Origin: Zygnema cylindricum | Lineage: Eukaryota; Streptophyta; Zygnematophyceae; Zygnematales; Zygnemataceae | Assembly (NCBI GenBank): GCA_037447655.1 | Contig: JBBHKE010002506.1 | Coordinates: 135,650-199,649 of the forward strand | DNA: 64,000 nt | Direction: 5' to 3' | Shown: positions 36,421 through 48,147 of the stretch, piece after piece | How positions within the stretch are numbered: the stretch's first letter is position 1 | How the letters are laid out: each line of letters opens with the position of its first letter | The notes under the pieces: generated by a model | The model's input: the letters and a program-made list of their open reading frames with translations, nothing else | Database searches by the model: none | Told to the model about the DNA's origin: nothing | Translations under genes and position numbers: made by a program

Positions 36421-37131
36421 TGAGGGTGGACTTCCATTAGGCGTCTCAGTAATTGTACAGAAATTTTACTGAAGGGCGTGCCATCCATTAGGTCCCGTTA
36501 ATAAACCACTTTTTTTTTGCGTGGCTCATTCAGGTAGGTAACACGTAGGTTAATATTCGATGCTTACAATCTTGAAATAATTTTAGAATGCAAATTCTGA
36601 ACGCAATATGCGTACGAGCGGAGGCAATATCTGTACCAACGGAGAAAATATATGTACCAGCGGAGGTAACTAATGACTCGTACAGAGGGGCATGAAATGT
36701 ACTACCCAAAATTTCAAAAGCAACGAAAAAAAGGCGGCGGCAAACTTTGATGGTGGGAGCGTGAAGGGATAATTTCTGCAGATTCACAACCACCTTGGCG
36801 GAAGGCACATGGCCCTTGCGACGTGTACACACATAAGTGCGCGCTCATCGTGGATTCTTTTCACCTTTTCCATGCGGCCTATTTTTACACTGTCAGTCTT
36901 CGAGAATTGTCTACCCTGTGCACGGTCTGTAAAAACTGTAGGGTTAGTGATGTGGCGTCTCGGATAAAAAGTGTAATAGCATTCGACGGTCTGAATTTAC
37001 GCCTACAACCTTGGACATTTTTCTGTAACGATGTTTTACTTGAAAAAACAAAATTCCGTACAGACCTATACGAAACAGTATGACCGTCACTAAAAAACCC
37101 CACTTTTTCGCTAATGGAAGGCCACCCTCAG
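36421..37131. mobile_element. Family D TIR element D4, 711 bp with TSD
   Basis: TGAGGGTGGACTTCCATTAG opens it and the inverse of CTGAGGGTGGCCTTCCATTA closes it. The flanks 36416-36420 and 37132-37136 both read TCGAT, a perfect 5-bp target duplication. Its length equals that of D1. No transposase is encoded. Read with D3 it forms one arm of a ~1.3-kb inverted repeat with a 59-bp spacer. Confidence 0.75.
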
Positions 37132-37812
37132 TCGATGTTCCATCACGAAGAGTTTGTAAACCACGTGTTGTAAACTGAATGGCGCCACGCAAGCTACAAT
37201 CTGATATTGAATATCTTTTAGATTTTTAGCACCGACAAAATTAACTTCAAATCTTCTTTTGCGTACTATTTACCTGCGTACGAAATCATCATAGGAGAGA
37301 ACTTTCATACTTTTTGCAGACGCCGGTCTGTATGCCAGCTCATTTTTTAGGGTTTCTATTTTCGAACATAACGAAAGTCCTTCGGGAGAAAAAAATGTGA
37401 CGAACAAAAGTTATCGAAAATAGCGTGACGAAGGAATAATACGAAAGTACATTTTTATTTTCGGTTGTATTTTTGAAAGCGCGTGTCATGTGCAAAATTC
37501 GTCAATTTTTGTTAGATTTACATCATGACACGTAGCGTAATCGTCCAACGTGTCACGAGTTTTATTTTTCTGTATCTGCCAACCCACCTACTCAAGGTGG
37601 GTTGACAATAACAGAGAAAAATGAAGCCAACGCCTCGTAGATAAACATCCGACGGTCAATGTTACCTCAAAGACCTTCAGAGAATATTGGCAAGATTCTC
37701 TTTAATGTTGTTTATCGTATAAAAACAGAATAAGCGATACGATTTGATACGGATAGTCGCGGATTTCTGTAAACTTCCCCACTTTTCGCATGATGGAACG
37801 TTACCATGAGGG
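37128..37812. mobile_element. Possible further family D element (D5)
   Basis: It begins near CGATGTTCCATCACGAAGAG and ends near the inverse of GTTCCATCATGCGAAAAGTG (37784-37803), beside CATGAGGGTGG. It resembles family D tips but is diverged, and its ends are approximate. Inside lies a small perfect palindrome AACCCACCTACTCAAGGTGGGTT (37580-37602). Confidence 0.4.
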
Positions 37813-38860
37813 TGGCATTCTTTCAAGAAATTTTGTAATCGTAAAAACAACATTACAGAATGCTACACTTTAAACGATGTTTTATCACGCACTATTGTAA
37901 TCCACATGCTCACAAATGAGTGGTACCACGTGGAAAAGTATTAGCGGATCGAACTTGGTCGTAAATGGGTATTTAAGGTTTACGAATATAAATTTATTAA
38001 TTTAGTAGACGTTCGCAAAAGAATCGCGCGATTTGGAGTTTTATTTCAAAAGATATAGCGATGGGTGTATTTAAGTGACAGAGCGGGGTCAATCTAACAA
38101 GTGGGTATCATTCTAACGGGTCAAGGGTCAAAAGTAGCCGTGGAATTTAGGGTGTTCGTCTATAAAGTACTAATAGTCGTTTGGTAGATATGATGGTCCG
38201 TTTCGTACGATGTTTAGCACAAAACGTCAAAAGATAAAATTTGTAAATTTCGTAGGTAGTTTCGCGTGTAAAATTTGTGAATCGCGAACGTGAAAAGTCG
38301 CGTTTCAATTCGTGCGCACTTTGCACGTAAATGTTAAGTAGTAAAATGTAGCGTTTTATTGGTTAGTAAATACTACGTAGCATTGGGAGATTTCGCACGC
38401 TTTTGCATTCGTCAATCTGAGTTCTTGTTGATCAATGATTGGCCTAGGTAAAACTTGTTTTAAGGGCTATGATGGATAAACATGAAGTCTAAGAGAAGAC
38501 TAAACATCTTTTTCTTTGGAAAAATTTGTGGAAATTTTGACTGATCTTCGTCCTAAGCGAATAATACCAAATTGGAGCAATGGCATTTAGCACGAAAATC
38601 TCTTACTAACTAAGTATTGTTTTAGTAGTTTAGAGGTAGAATTATTTAAGAGTGGAGTGCAGTGGAAATACTTTAAAAAGAAAGGTTGAGCCACGAGGGC
38701 AAGAGACCAAGCTAATGTTATGTGGACAAAAGCTTCTTCTAATTTAAAGTTTATCCTTATGTGAGTGATGTCCAATGTGAATGTGTATTTTCCAATGTGT
38801 AGAATGTGTGGTTCAAACTGGTTGTAGTAATGGGATTTTCTGACAGGTAGGAAATCCTAT
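37813..38860. other. DNA upstream of the gypsy primer site
   Basis: This should hold the 5' LTR of the Ty3/gypsy element, ending ...CTATTACA near 38863, but the LTR start cannot be fixed without a 3' partner. No gene is recognised. Confidence 0.4.
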
Positions 38861-38865
38861 TACAT

Positions 38866-38880
38866 ATGGTATCAAAGCCT
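38866..38880 (+). promoter_or_regulatory. Primer binding site, initiator Met-tRNA type
   Basis: TATGGTATCAAAGCC differs by one base from the usual plant TGGTATCAGAGCC site complementary to initiator Met-tRNA. It sits directly after a CTATTACA LTR-like end. This is where minus-strand DNA synthesis of the gypsy element would start. Confidence 0.8.
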
Positions 38881-39825
38881 TGGTTAGAAGCAACGGAAAA
38901 GCTTGCTCACCCGAAAATCAATTGCCATGACCGGTAAGGGTGCTCTGCAAAGGCTCTGTGTAGGTGGAACCACAATGTGAACTAGTAACGGATTGGAGGG
39001 AAACTAAGTGACCACACTGCAAGCGGCCGCTGGTTAGATGTGGGGCGTGCTTAAGTCGTAAGGACTCACGCGGGGTGGGCAGTGTAGCCACCGCTGAATC
39101 TCACTCCTATTATCCAAGGCCAAACAAACATGCCTTCTCCTAGTGATGAATCATGTGTAGAAAGAGGGATTAAAGCCATGAAGGGTGAGGATGTGAGGAT
39201 TCGAGAGTAAAAGATCTTGATGTTGTGGGAAATGGGAAATTTCCTAATGGAGTAGAAAGAAAGTGGAGTCCTTTATTTCTTCAAGAGCAAAAGAGTCAAA
39301 AAATGATTCAAAAATTTTCAAACCCTAAATTGTTACCTTTGATTGCTTTCAATTTTGTTGTTGCAAAATTTGTGGTTGAATCTTATCTTTGAGAAATTTC
39401 AATTTTATTGTTGCAAAATTTGTGGGAAATTCTTACCTTTCTGTTTCAATATTTGAGAAATTGAAGAATTGAATTTGCACCAACTTACTTTAATGTCTTC
39501 TTGATTTTTCAGATTTTTATCTTTTTCTAAGGATTTGTTAAGGAGAAGAAATCTTGGATTGGAGCAATCATAGGATTTCAAACCTGCAGCAAATTTCTTT
39601 CGGGAATTATATTCTATCGTTTTTTCTGCTCGATTTCATTTTGTGATATTGTCAAATTTTGCATAGAAACGTGAAATAGAGAATGCCTGGAATATGTCAA
39701 AAAAGTGTACTGTGAAATTGGTCAAAATATTTAATAATCATGTTGTTGTTGTGGATGAAACAATTTCTGAATTGAAGAGTGAATAGAAAGATGTTAAGGA
39801 AAATTAAAATGTTTAAAATCAGAAA

Positions 39826-40374
39826 TTGGAGGAGCTAATTAAGTTAATTCACACCAGAAATGATGTTCATGACCAAAAGTGTGAGAGTAGTAAGAGAAAT
39901 GCCAGTTTTAGGGAGGATGATCAAAAAAGACCTAAGAAGATAAGAGATCTGAAATTGTCTATTAATGAGGCACCATCTTTTGATGGTAAAAAGATTGATG
40001 AGTTAGATCCTTCGATTTTTCATATGGAGTATTATTTGGAATCTAGAAATTGTGATCGTGATGATTACACTTCTTTTGTTGTTAGCAGTCTGAATGATAA
40101 TCTTCAGATTTGGTATTACACTCAAAAAAGCTCTAATTTGATTCCTGATAATAATGATTGGGAAGCTTTTAAAACTACGATTAAATCACGTTTCTTATCG
40201 GTCACTTATAAATCTAGGATGGAAGAAAAGTCGCTAAACTGCAAAGAGCCTGGATCTGTGAAAGATTATATTGTGGAATTTGACTCATCTAGCATTCATG
40301 TTATAGGTTTTACTGATAAAATGGCTAAATTGCATTTATTCAATTATTTTAATCCCATACTAAAAACAGACTGA
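39826..40374 (+). pseudogene. Ty3/gypsy gag
   Basis: The 182-residue frame carries the Retrotrans_gag domain. Marks of the family are PSFDGKKIDELDPSIFHMEYYLE, the D-N-x-x-x-W-E-A-F-K-x-x-I-K-S-R-F segment and the E-K-S-L-N-C-x-E-x-G-S-V-K-D-Y-I-V-E-F stretch. It opens about 950 bp after the primer site, following a long leader. A stop at 40372 interrupts the link to the nucleocapsid. Confidence 0.88.
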
Positions 40375-40511
40375 AACATCAAAAATTTAACAATATAGAG
40401 GAATTACAAAACAAGGTATTAGAATTAGAGGACCAATAGGAATATAATCGGAAAACTTGATCACTCAGTGGTAACTTCAATAAAGTATCAGAGTGGGGCA
40501 AGGATGGGTTT

Positions 40512-40874
40512 GTGGAGAAGGGTCTGAATGCGGGTCTTGTGAATAGGCAAAATATCTTCAGGGGAAATGAGAGGGGTGGACAGAGTGTTAATGCAGGAAA
40601 TAAATATCAAAATAAAGGGGGATACATTAAGAGTCCTAAACCAAGTATTAATGCTCAAAAACCTAATCTTAGCGTTCCCACATGCATTGTTTCTCAAAAT
40701 AGAGGTCATAAAGCATTTGAGTGTGCACAACTGAAGAAAATTAATTGTTATAACTGTGGAGAGGAGGGACATTTTAGCAGAGAGTGCACAAAACCGAAAA
40801 ATAAAGTCACTTGTTTTAAATGCGGAGGTCTAGATCATTACGCTAAAGACTGTGCAGATAAGGGATATCTTTAA
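40512..40874 (+). pseudogene. Gypsy nucleocapsid with CCHC knuckles
   Basis: Two intact CCHC knuckles, C-Y-N-C-G-E-E-G-H-F-S-R-E-C and C-F-K-C-G-G-L-D-H-Y-A-K-D-C. A third, upstream, is broken at its second cysteine (C-I-V-S). The frame runs into a 39-bp tandem duplication beginning at 40862. Confidence 0.9.
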
Positions 40875-41015
40875 ACTGTTGATGTCAATGAAGGTGTTCA
40901 GGGATATCTTTAAACTGTTGATGTCAATGAAGGTGTTCAGGAAGATATAGCATTATACCTAGTTTAACATAAGGGATATCTTAAAACTGTTAGTGTCAAT
41001 GAAGGTCTTCAAGAA
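40862..41015. repeat. 39-bp tandem duplication plus a diverged third unit
   Basis: GGGATATCTTTAAACTGTTG occurs at 40862 and 40901, with a diverged third unit at 40973. The first two are identical over 39 bp. Because 39 is a multiple of three it would preserve frame, but stop codons lie within the unit. Confidence 0.9.
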
Positions 41016-41159
41016 GATATTCCATTATACCTAGATGAAAAGGAAGCCCAAGAAGTGGGAAACAGCAAAGACTAGCTGAAAGTCCTCAGTTTAGTCAAAC
41101 AGATCCAGGATTAATGAGTTTATTCTGGAGGGCAAGCTAATGAATGGAAAGGCTAGAAT

Positions 41160-41573
41160 AGCTGAATTTGTTATGATGCTGACTACACTCATATTTTGAA
41201 CAATCCTTCTGATGAAATTCTTAACAACAGACGTATGTTAGAACAATTAAGTAACGATGACACTAGACATAGTTTGATCAGATTCGAGTCTTTAGTGGAA
41301 GGGTAACCATTCAAAGTTATGGTAGATTCAGGTGCTAGACATAATTTTATTTCACATAAGTTTGTAGAGGAAAATAAAATTCCTACAGTCATAAGGAAAA
41401 AACCTTTGCATGTTCAGGTGACAAATGATAATAAGTCCACATTAGATTTAAAAACTGACATAATAGAAGTTGATATCCAGTGTCATAAAATGAAAGTGGT
41501 GTGCGAAATAATGAATTTGGGTAGTGAGGAGCTAATACTGAGAAGGCCTTGGTTAAGTGAACATAACCCTTAA
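41160..41573 (+). pseudogene. Gypsy aspartic protease
   Basis: M-V-D-S-G-A-R-H-N-F-I-S is the retropepsin active-site motif with its aspartate kept (41319-41354). The frame continues to the conserved I-L-x-R-P-W-L. It is closed by a stop at 41571. Upstream, frames are broken. Confidence 0.85.
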
Positions 41574-41879
41574 AATAATTGGGAAACTAATACCTTGAGG
41601 GTGAAGTATGAAAATGGTTGGAAGGTTTTGCAAGCATTACCTTCGAAAAAGTTGCATAGGAATCTTATAAATAACACAACCAAATTGGGAGTGGAAAGTT
41701 TGATTTTTGCTTAACAATTTCAAAAACATTTAAAAGATAAAACAAATCATGCTTTCGTGTTATTAGTAACTGAGGCAGTTACTAATGAAGGGGGGGGAGA
41801 AAACACTAACATTGATGTTATTCCTAAATCAGACACCACTAAAACTCTTGAAAAACAAAAATCTGATTTTGTAACAGAT

Positions 41880-42797
41880 ACTAATACATCTGATGTTGTT
41901 GTTAAAGATTTGGTTTTTGAATTTAGAGATGTTTTCCTAAGTGACTTACCCTCTTGGAGGCCACCTTCCCGAGATGTAGAACATGTTATTTACCTTGAAC
42001 CTGGATGTAATCCTTCGTCATAGGAATTTATAAGCATAACTTTTTTGAGCAGGAGGAGTTAAAGAAACAGATCAAGGAGCTTTTAGAGAAAAGACATATT
42101 CAGCCCAGCAAATCACCGCACGGAGCACCAATTCTCTTCGTCAAAAAGAAAGACAGAACGTTGAGGATGCGTGTCGACTATCGTAGTCTGAACAAGATTA
42201 CGGTGAAGGATAAGTATCTGTTACCTTTAATTTGTGATTTGATAGATCCTTTAAAAGGTGTTAAAGTATCTTCGTTGATTGATCTGCGTAGTGGCTTCGA
42301 TCAAGTGCCAATTAGAACTAAGGATGTTGATAAAACTTCTTTTAGGATTAGGGTTGGACATTTTGAATGGATAGTGATGGCATTTGGCTTAACAAATGCA
42401 CCGCCTACTTACCAAAGATTAATGAGCCTATCCTTTTCAGATTATATAGAAGAGTTTGCTCAGGTGTTTATATAATATTCTAATTTATAGCGAACATAAA
42501 GAACGACATGTAACTCATTTAAGGAAAGTATTGGAAAGGTTAAAGGAAAGAAAATTATATAGAAAATTGTCCAAATCTGGTTTTCTTAAAAGTGAAAAAT
42601 ATTTTTTGGGATATATAGTTAGTGTAGAAGAAGTTAAAACATATCCATCCAAAATTACTGCAATCCAAAATTGGAAGGAACCCACTAATGTCACAAAAGT
42701 TAGATCATTTTTGGGATTGGCCGCTTATTACAGGAAATTTATCAAGAACTTCAATATGATCGGCGCACCTTTGACGGATTTACTTCGGGAGCAATAG
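41880..42797 (+). pseudogene. Gypsy reverse transcriptase
   Basis: Readable over several frames: [47 protein letters not shown] with the first catalytic aspartate, and [14 protein letters not shown]. The Y/F-x-D-D box should follow AQVF, but a small deletion near 42470 removes both aspartates and shifts the frame (VFI-stop in one frame, LYNILIYS in the other). Beyond it, SKSGFLKSEKYFLGYIVS and FLGLAAYYRKFIKNF are the RT thumb. The enzyme cannot be active. Confidence 0.92.
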
Positions 42798-42803
42798 ACA
42801 TTT

Positions 42804-43290
42804 GTGCGGGGAGTCGATCAGGAGAGAGCTTTCAATGAACTAAAATGGAAGTTGACCTTTGCCCCTACACCGGTGTATTCTGATCTTGTTGGGGAATTTG
42901 ACGTTATGATCAATACAAATGCATCTCATAAAGGTCTAGGTGCGGTCATAAGTCAAAAAGTGGGCAAACATTTTCATCCTATTGCTTTTGGGACTAGGAA
43001 ATTCAATGATGCTGAAAATAATTAGTCAGCACAAGAAAAAGAATTACTTGCAATTGTTCATACATTGGTAAAATGGCGTTGTTATTTGCATAATAAAGAA
43101 TTAACAGTTCACTGTGATAATAAACCACTCCCCTATCTACAAAGATTAAGTGTTGCATACATTATGACTCGCAAACTGGTAAGATGGATGTAGAAATTGG
43201 CATATTTCCAAATTTAATGTCAAACATATTTCTTGAAAGACAAATGTAGTCGCAAATATTTTAACTAGATGTTTCGAAATAAGTGTGATG
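42804..43290 (+). pseudogene. Gypsy RNase H
   Basis: FDVMINTNASHKGLGAVISQ is the first RNase H motif with asparagine where the family has aspartate (T-D-A-S). It then reads HPIAFGTRKFNDAENN-stop-SAQEKELLAIV and VHCDNKPL. Stops at 43022 and beyond. Confidence 0.88.
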
Positions 43291-43353
43291 GTTCGCGATG
43301 AATTGTTTTTAGATGCTATTAGAAATGGTTATGATTAAAATCTTTATTTTGCT

Positions 43354-44340
43354 GTGATTTGCAAGAAAATTTCAGGAGGAAATTTTGACCCATTGAATGA
43401 GGGGTATGTCCAAAGCTTTAGAATAGAAGATTGTTTATTGTATTTGCGAAATGGGGATATATTATGCATTCCTGAAATGGGAGACTTAAAGAAACAACTT
43501 TTACAAGAAGCCCATGAGCATTTGAGACATCTAGGTCGAGAAAAAACTCTTAATCAGTTGCAGAGTAGATTGTTTTGGCCCGGGATGGCAAAAAAGGTGT
43601 CGAAACACGTGGAAAGTTGTGTCTCTTCCTCAACAGAGCAAACCTAGTAACCACAAAGCTAGAGGTCTGTTAAAACCTTTAGATATCTCGAAAGACTATG
43701 GAAATATGTCAGTATGGATTTTATTGACAGGTTGGCAACTACATCCAGAAAAAATGATACTATCATGGTCGTAGTCGATAGGTTTTGTAAAATGGCAATC
43801 TTTATCCCTTATAAAACTACTCATTCAGTTGTAGATATTGCAAAGTTATATTTTGACAACGTGGTCAAACATCATGGAGTCCCCTTGTCTATAGTGAGTG
43901 ATAGGGATTCTAAATTTACGTCTATATTTTGGAAAGAATTGTAGCAAAATTTAGGCACTGAATTAAAAATGAGTACCTTATATCATCTTTAGACAAATGG
44001 ACAGACTGAAAGGATGAAGCGTACACTAGAGAAAATGCTTAGGACTGTTTACAGTGGAGTTCAGAACACATGGTAATCTAAACTGCCATTAATGGAATTT
44101 GCATACAATTCATGTAAACATGCTAGTACAGGATTCTCACCATTTGAAGTTGCATGCGAATACCAACCCAGAAAAGCATTAGACTTAATAAAAGGGGTCA
44201 CTCAAGAGAATAGAGGTTATGGAATAAAGTTTTGGGAATACATTGAAACAGTTGGGAAAACAATCCGGGATGCATTAGAGGAGGCACAAAGGAGGTAAGA
44301 ATTAAATGCTAACCGCAAACGGGGTAATTGGGTGGTAAGC
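43354..44340 (+). pseudogene. Gypsy integrase
   Basis: H2C2 zinc domain (HEHLRHLGREKTLNQL, then WPGM and VESC, with the last CxxC pair broken). The rve core has W/M-D-F-I-D (43714), VSDRDSKF and QTERMKRTLEKML, so the D-D-E residues are readable, interrupted by stops. The C-terminal segment ACEYQPRKALDL follows. There is no chromodomain and no 3' LTR, because the element is cut off near 44340 by a copia fragment. Confidence 0.9.
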
Positions 44341-44382
44341 ACAAGTGAGATGGTTTGGCTTTCTTCTACTCATTAGAGGTGC

Positions 44383-44832
44383 AACCTCGTTGAGGAGAAG
44401 TTCTCAATCATCCTCATCGGAATTCTCTCTTATGACTTATGTTGCCACAAATGCCTATTTCTTTCCTGCGGCTGATTTCCGATTTGCCCCTTCTTTAATC
44501 TCAACTCTGTCAATTTAGTACACTCCGCCATGTAATGTCTCGACTTCTTACAAAAGTGACAAAGCCCTTTTTGAGGCCTCGATCCTGATCCATCCTATTG
44601 GTTTCCTCTTCCTCCTCCACTAAAGTTTCCAAAAGGTTTCTTTAAATCCTTATCCCCCCAGTTAGTTCCTGCAGTCAATGCTTGAACACACTTTCCTCCT
44701 CTTCGAATCTCAATTGTGCTTTTCCGAACCGAAATCATCCGCACAACGGAGTTCCAGATCCATTGATGATCTAGCAAATCTTAAATTTTGTAAACATTGT
44801 TTTCATAATCATCTTGGAGTTTCACCTATAAT
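44383..44832 (-). pseudogene. Copia gag fragment
   Basis: Minus-strand gag C-terminus: HQWIWNSVVRM, ALTAGTNWGDKDLKKPFGNF and a CCHC knuckle C-H-F-C-K-K-S-R-H-Y-M-A-E-C (~44526-44567), with the glycine lost. It lies directly after LTR3 copy 2, but the N-terminal two-thirds of gag is missing. It joins the gypsy element at about 44383. Confidence 0.8.
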
Positions 44833-45805
44833 TGTGTGACCTCCATTGATCCACAGAATATCCAACTTATATAAAGCCTCTAGGATAATATTTGCACTTT
44901 TGATTTTGGCAATGAATAAGGGCCACCCTGGCACGAAAAAACTCTAATCGACTACACCTTTTTGTAGCATGGACTCTCTTGACTCCGCAACAAAAAGAAT
45001 CCATGTAATTGCTCACTTGAGCATTAAGTTATGGCTGACCAAAGATGGCGAATAAATAGAGCTGCACTTTAAGAGAGAGGCGGATCTTCAAATTTTCTAA
45101 GTCCTAAGCTCCCTCTCTAAACCTACTTCTAGTGTACTCTAACCAATCAAATGACTATAAGGTAAAATAATGTACAGTTACCGTTGTACTTCTTGTACGA
45201 CCATAGTACGGCATGGCCACTCCGCTGACGCATGTCAGCTCCTGAGCTTTAGTTGCTCTCCCCGTAATATACGCTCTCCAATCATATCTCACCACCTGTC
45301 GTCCGCCGACATTGGCTCGCAAACACCCAAAAGTTCACTTGGGAATTCCGGCTCCTTTGCGAGCCGTCAATCGCGAAGGACATCTGATTTCGTCCGTTAA
45401 AATTAAATGTCGTTTCGTTCGTTTCGTGTGGTACTGTATTTCGTGCAATATTTCGTGCGGTACTGTACGTTCCATGTTCATTTTGTTTCGTAAGCCGCTT
45501 AATGAAATGTGTCGCGGCGTCATACTTTAAATCTTTATAAATTACAATATATGTATCGATCCACAAGACCTACCGGATAAGGCAAACGGTAATTCTACAA
45601 GGTTGTCACCCGGAGGTCACAAGATCACATCCTGATCTTGACAGCCCATCTTTTGCCAAGGATGTGTCTTTTGCCTGTCTTCTCTTTATCTGCTTGAGAC
45701 AGCCATGGCTGCCTGCCAGTTCTCAATGACTACGACAAGTATGAGAACTGTAGAATAACCATAGACTTAACAAGAGATTGATTACAAAATACCCTTTTTC
45801 ACCAT
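44833..45805 (-). repeat. LTR3 copy 2
   Basis: Read on the minus strand it starts TGGTGAAAAAGGGTATTTTG directly after the purine run AGAAAATAAGGGGAA (45806-45820) and ends near GGAGGTCACACAATTATA. It is thus the 3' LTR of the pol remnant to its right, while a gag fragment follows it on the other side. Contains the SINE-like module at 45560-45790. Confidence 0.75.
45560..45790 (+). ncRNA. SINE-like module in LTR3 copy 2
   Basis: The plus strand reads a tRNA-like head (CCTACCGGATAAGGC; then GGAGGTCACAAGATCACATC at the B-box position), a linker, the core AGCCATGGCT (45701-45710) and then CAATGACTACGACAAGTATG. It is antisense to the LTR. Confidence 0.5.
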
Positions 45806-45817
45806 TCCCCTTATTTT

Positions 45818-46260
45818 CTAGTCTATCTTTTCCTTCAGTCCACACTTCTTTCTACAAAATATCAATTTGGGAGAAGGAACCAGCTTAGTCATCATAACTT
45901 CTACCATTTCTCCATCCGATCTATATTTCAAACTAATTATTTTATGCTCAACCTTCTCTCTAACAAAGCTCAAACGAATATCTATATGCTTTGCTTTAAA
46001 GTGATGCTTAGGGTTTGTTTCAATTGGAATCGCAGCTTGATTATCACAAAATATCTTTTGCACTCGACTCTTCATATATTGAAGTTCTCAAAGCAAAGAT
46101 TTCAACCACATTCGTTAAACTTGTCAAAAACTCGTCTAGTTTTTTTTTCCACTGGCGTGGAGCTTGCTATAGTCCATAAAGAGACTTTCTCAATCTGCAC
46201 ATGCTACTTTCTTCTCCTTTCTCCACAAATCCTTTCGGTTGTCGCATGAAGATCTCTTCT
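45818..46260 (-). pseudogene. Copia RNase H and RT end, internally deleted
   Basis: The minus frame 45818-46075 reads KSRVQKIFCDNQAAIPIETNPKHHFKAKHIDIRLSFVRE, the RNase H C-terminal region of copia. It joins, with a deletion, onto the RT middle (LEEEIFMRQPKGFVEKG, ~46205-46255). The YVDD box and the RNase H N-terminus are absent. Confidence 0.88.
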
Positions 46261-46860
46261 TCTAATTCACCGTGTGAGAAAGCGGTTTTGATGTCCATCT
46301 GGTGCACTTCTATGTCTTCGGCTACCGCTAGACTAAGTAGTATCTAGACGGAGGGAAATCTAACAACCGGGGCCAAGGTCTCCTCATAATCAATTCCCTC
46401 AATCTGTGTGAACCCTTTTGCCACTAGTCTGGCCTTGTATTGCACGATAGTGTAATCCAGATTGAGTCTCAACTAAATACCCACTTGCATCCTATCGACT
46501 TTTTTTCCAGAGGACAATCCACCAGCTCCCATGTGTTTGCTTCCATAATGGAAGCCACCTCATCATTAATGGCTGTCATCCATCTATTACGTTCCAGACT
46601 ATTTACTACTTCCGAGTAATACTGGGGTTCGCTCAAATGTGACAGTTTAGTTCCCTTGTTGTTCACTTGTCTCTCTTGAAGTCTCTTGCTACTTCTCCTT
46701 CCTCTTTCAAACTCCGATGTTAGAATAGAGGGTAATCTCGGATTTCTCCGAACGACTTCATCTTCTCCCCTATCCATGGAGTCCATCTCCGGACGTTCAT
46801 CATCCATTTTCGGTCTTTCCTTGTTTTTTTTTGTTTGAGTCAAAAGTTGTGATTTCAAGA
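46261..46860 (-). pseudogene. Copia RT N-terminus and linker
   Basis: The minus frame 46469-46858 holds the acidic linker, then W-M-x-A-I-N-D-E-V-A-S-I and N-T-W-E-L-V-D-C-P and ending G-C-K-W-V-F. After one frame change it continues to [20 protein letters not shown] and VHQMDIKTAFSHG (~46270-46300). Confidence 0.9.
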
Positions 46861-46918
46861 GAGGGTCACTCTCGATCCGATTTTTCTCTTCCTCTACAAG
46901 CTAAATCTAAACTAGAGT

Positions 46919-47520
46919 TCAGTTAAAAGAATGTGAATATAACTCATTTTCGGATTCAATTCTAATTCTAACCCGTTTAGTGTATTTAAAGGGATCTATG
47001 GACTTTTCTTCATCCATGACTACCAAGTGTTTTACACGAATGATGTCTTCTCTTCTGAGATTATAAACTTTATATCCCTTTACATTTTCATCATACCCAA
47101 GTAGGTATCCCAGCTTTCCCCTTGCATCTAACTTCCAATCAGATTTTTCTGTGTTTAGACTTAACGCTTGACTTCCGAACATCTTTAAGTGTGAAATATT
47201 AGGTTTTCTTCCGGTCCGTCTTTCATAAGGTGTTTGTCCTTTTACCGCCGAGGTAAGGACTCTATTTTTTAGATTTTTAGCACAATTCATATCTTTAGCC
47301 CAGAAACGTTTTACTATTTTTTTATCAGATGACATACTATAGGCGCTATCACTTAATATCCGATTTAGTCTCTCGGTTACACCATTTTGTTCTGTGTTTT
47401 TTTGAACAATCTTTTGGTGTTGAACCCTTTCATTTTTCAAAAAAACTTCAAACTCATTAGAAGTTTATTCCCCCCCATTTTCACTCCTCACTCTCTTTAT
47501 AGGTGTCTCATGAAGCTTTT
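46919..47520 (-). pseudogene. Copia integrase core and C-terminus
   Basis: The minus frame 46919-47440 gives N-G-V-T-E-R-L-N-R-I-L with the catalytic glutamate, then RTGRKPNISHLKMFGS and LGYLLGYDENVKGYKVYNL, the copia integrase C-terminal region. Upstream, in a shifted frame, the second-aspartate segment R-x-x-N-G-G is readable at ~47480-47500 with a stop. Confidence 0.9.
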
Positions 47521-47639
47521 CACTCCATGCTTTATACTCCTTAAAATAAGTCGAAGCCTCAGATTTATTGTTCAGAAATATAATCTAGAGTATCTAAACA
47601 AATCATCTATGATAGTAGCATAAATCTTTTTCCTCCAAC

Positions 47640-48020
47640 TGATGTCACTTTGGTCGGTCCCCATATGTCACTATGAACTATATCTAAGACCTTTTAACCC
47701 TTATATGTTGCGGTTTTTGGAAAAGGCAATCTGTGAGCTTTGCCTTGAGCACATCCACTACAATCATCCAATGTCTCATTATCTCCAAAATGTATTCCTT
47801 CAACTACACCCATTTTCTTCATTTTTTTCAATCTATCTAGATGCACATGTCCCAATATTTTATGCCACATCATCAAATCACTTACACCAGCATAGTAAAC
47901 TTTGTCATTTTATTACTCAAATTAAGCCTAAACGTTCCTTAGCTACCTTTTTCAGCTGTGAAGTACACTTCATCCTCATAGCTAGCAGCAAAGACACCTT
48001 TCTTAGTGGTAATCGCTAAA
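47640..48020 (-). pseudogene. Copia GAG-pre-integrase
   Basis: The minus frame 47694-47876 reads M-W-H-K-I-L-G-H-V-H, then D-C-S-G-C-A-Q-G-K-A-H: the HHCC zinc domain is intact. Confidence 0.9.
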
Positions 48021-48147
48021 CCCTTTTCATCTAAGATCGACGTAAAGATAATATTCTTGTTCAACTCTACAAAAAAAAAACATCACAGAAAGTGACTATC
48101 AATGTCTTTCCATCAACTAAGACTTTCATATCCACAAATCCCACTAA

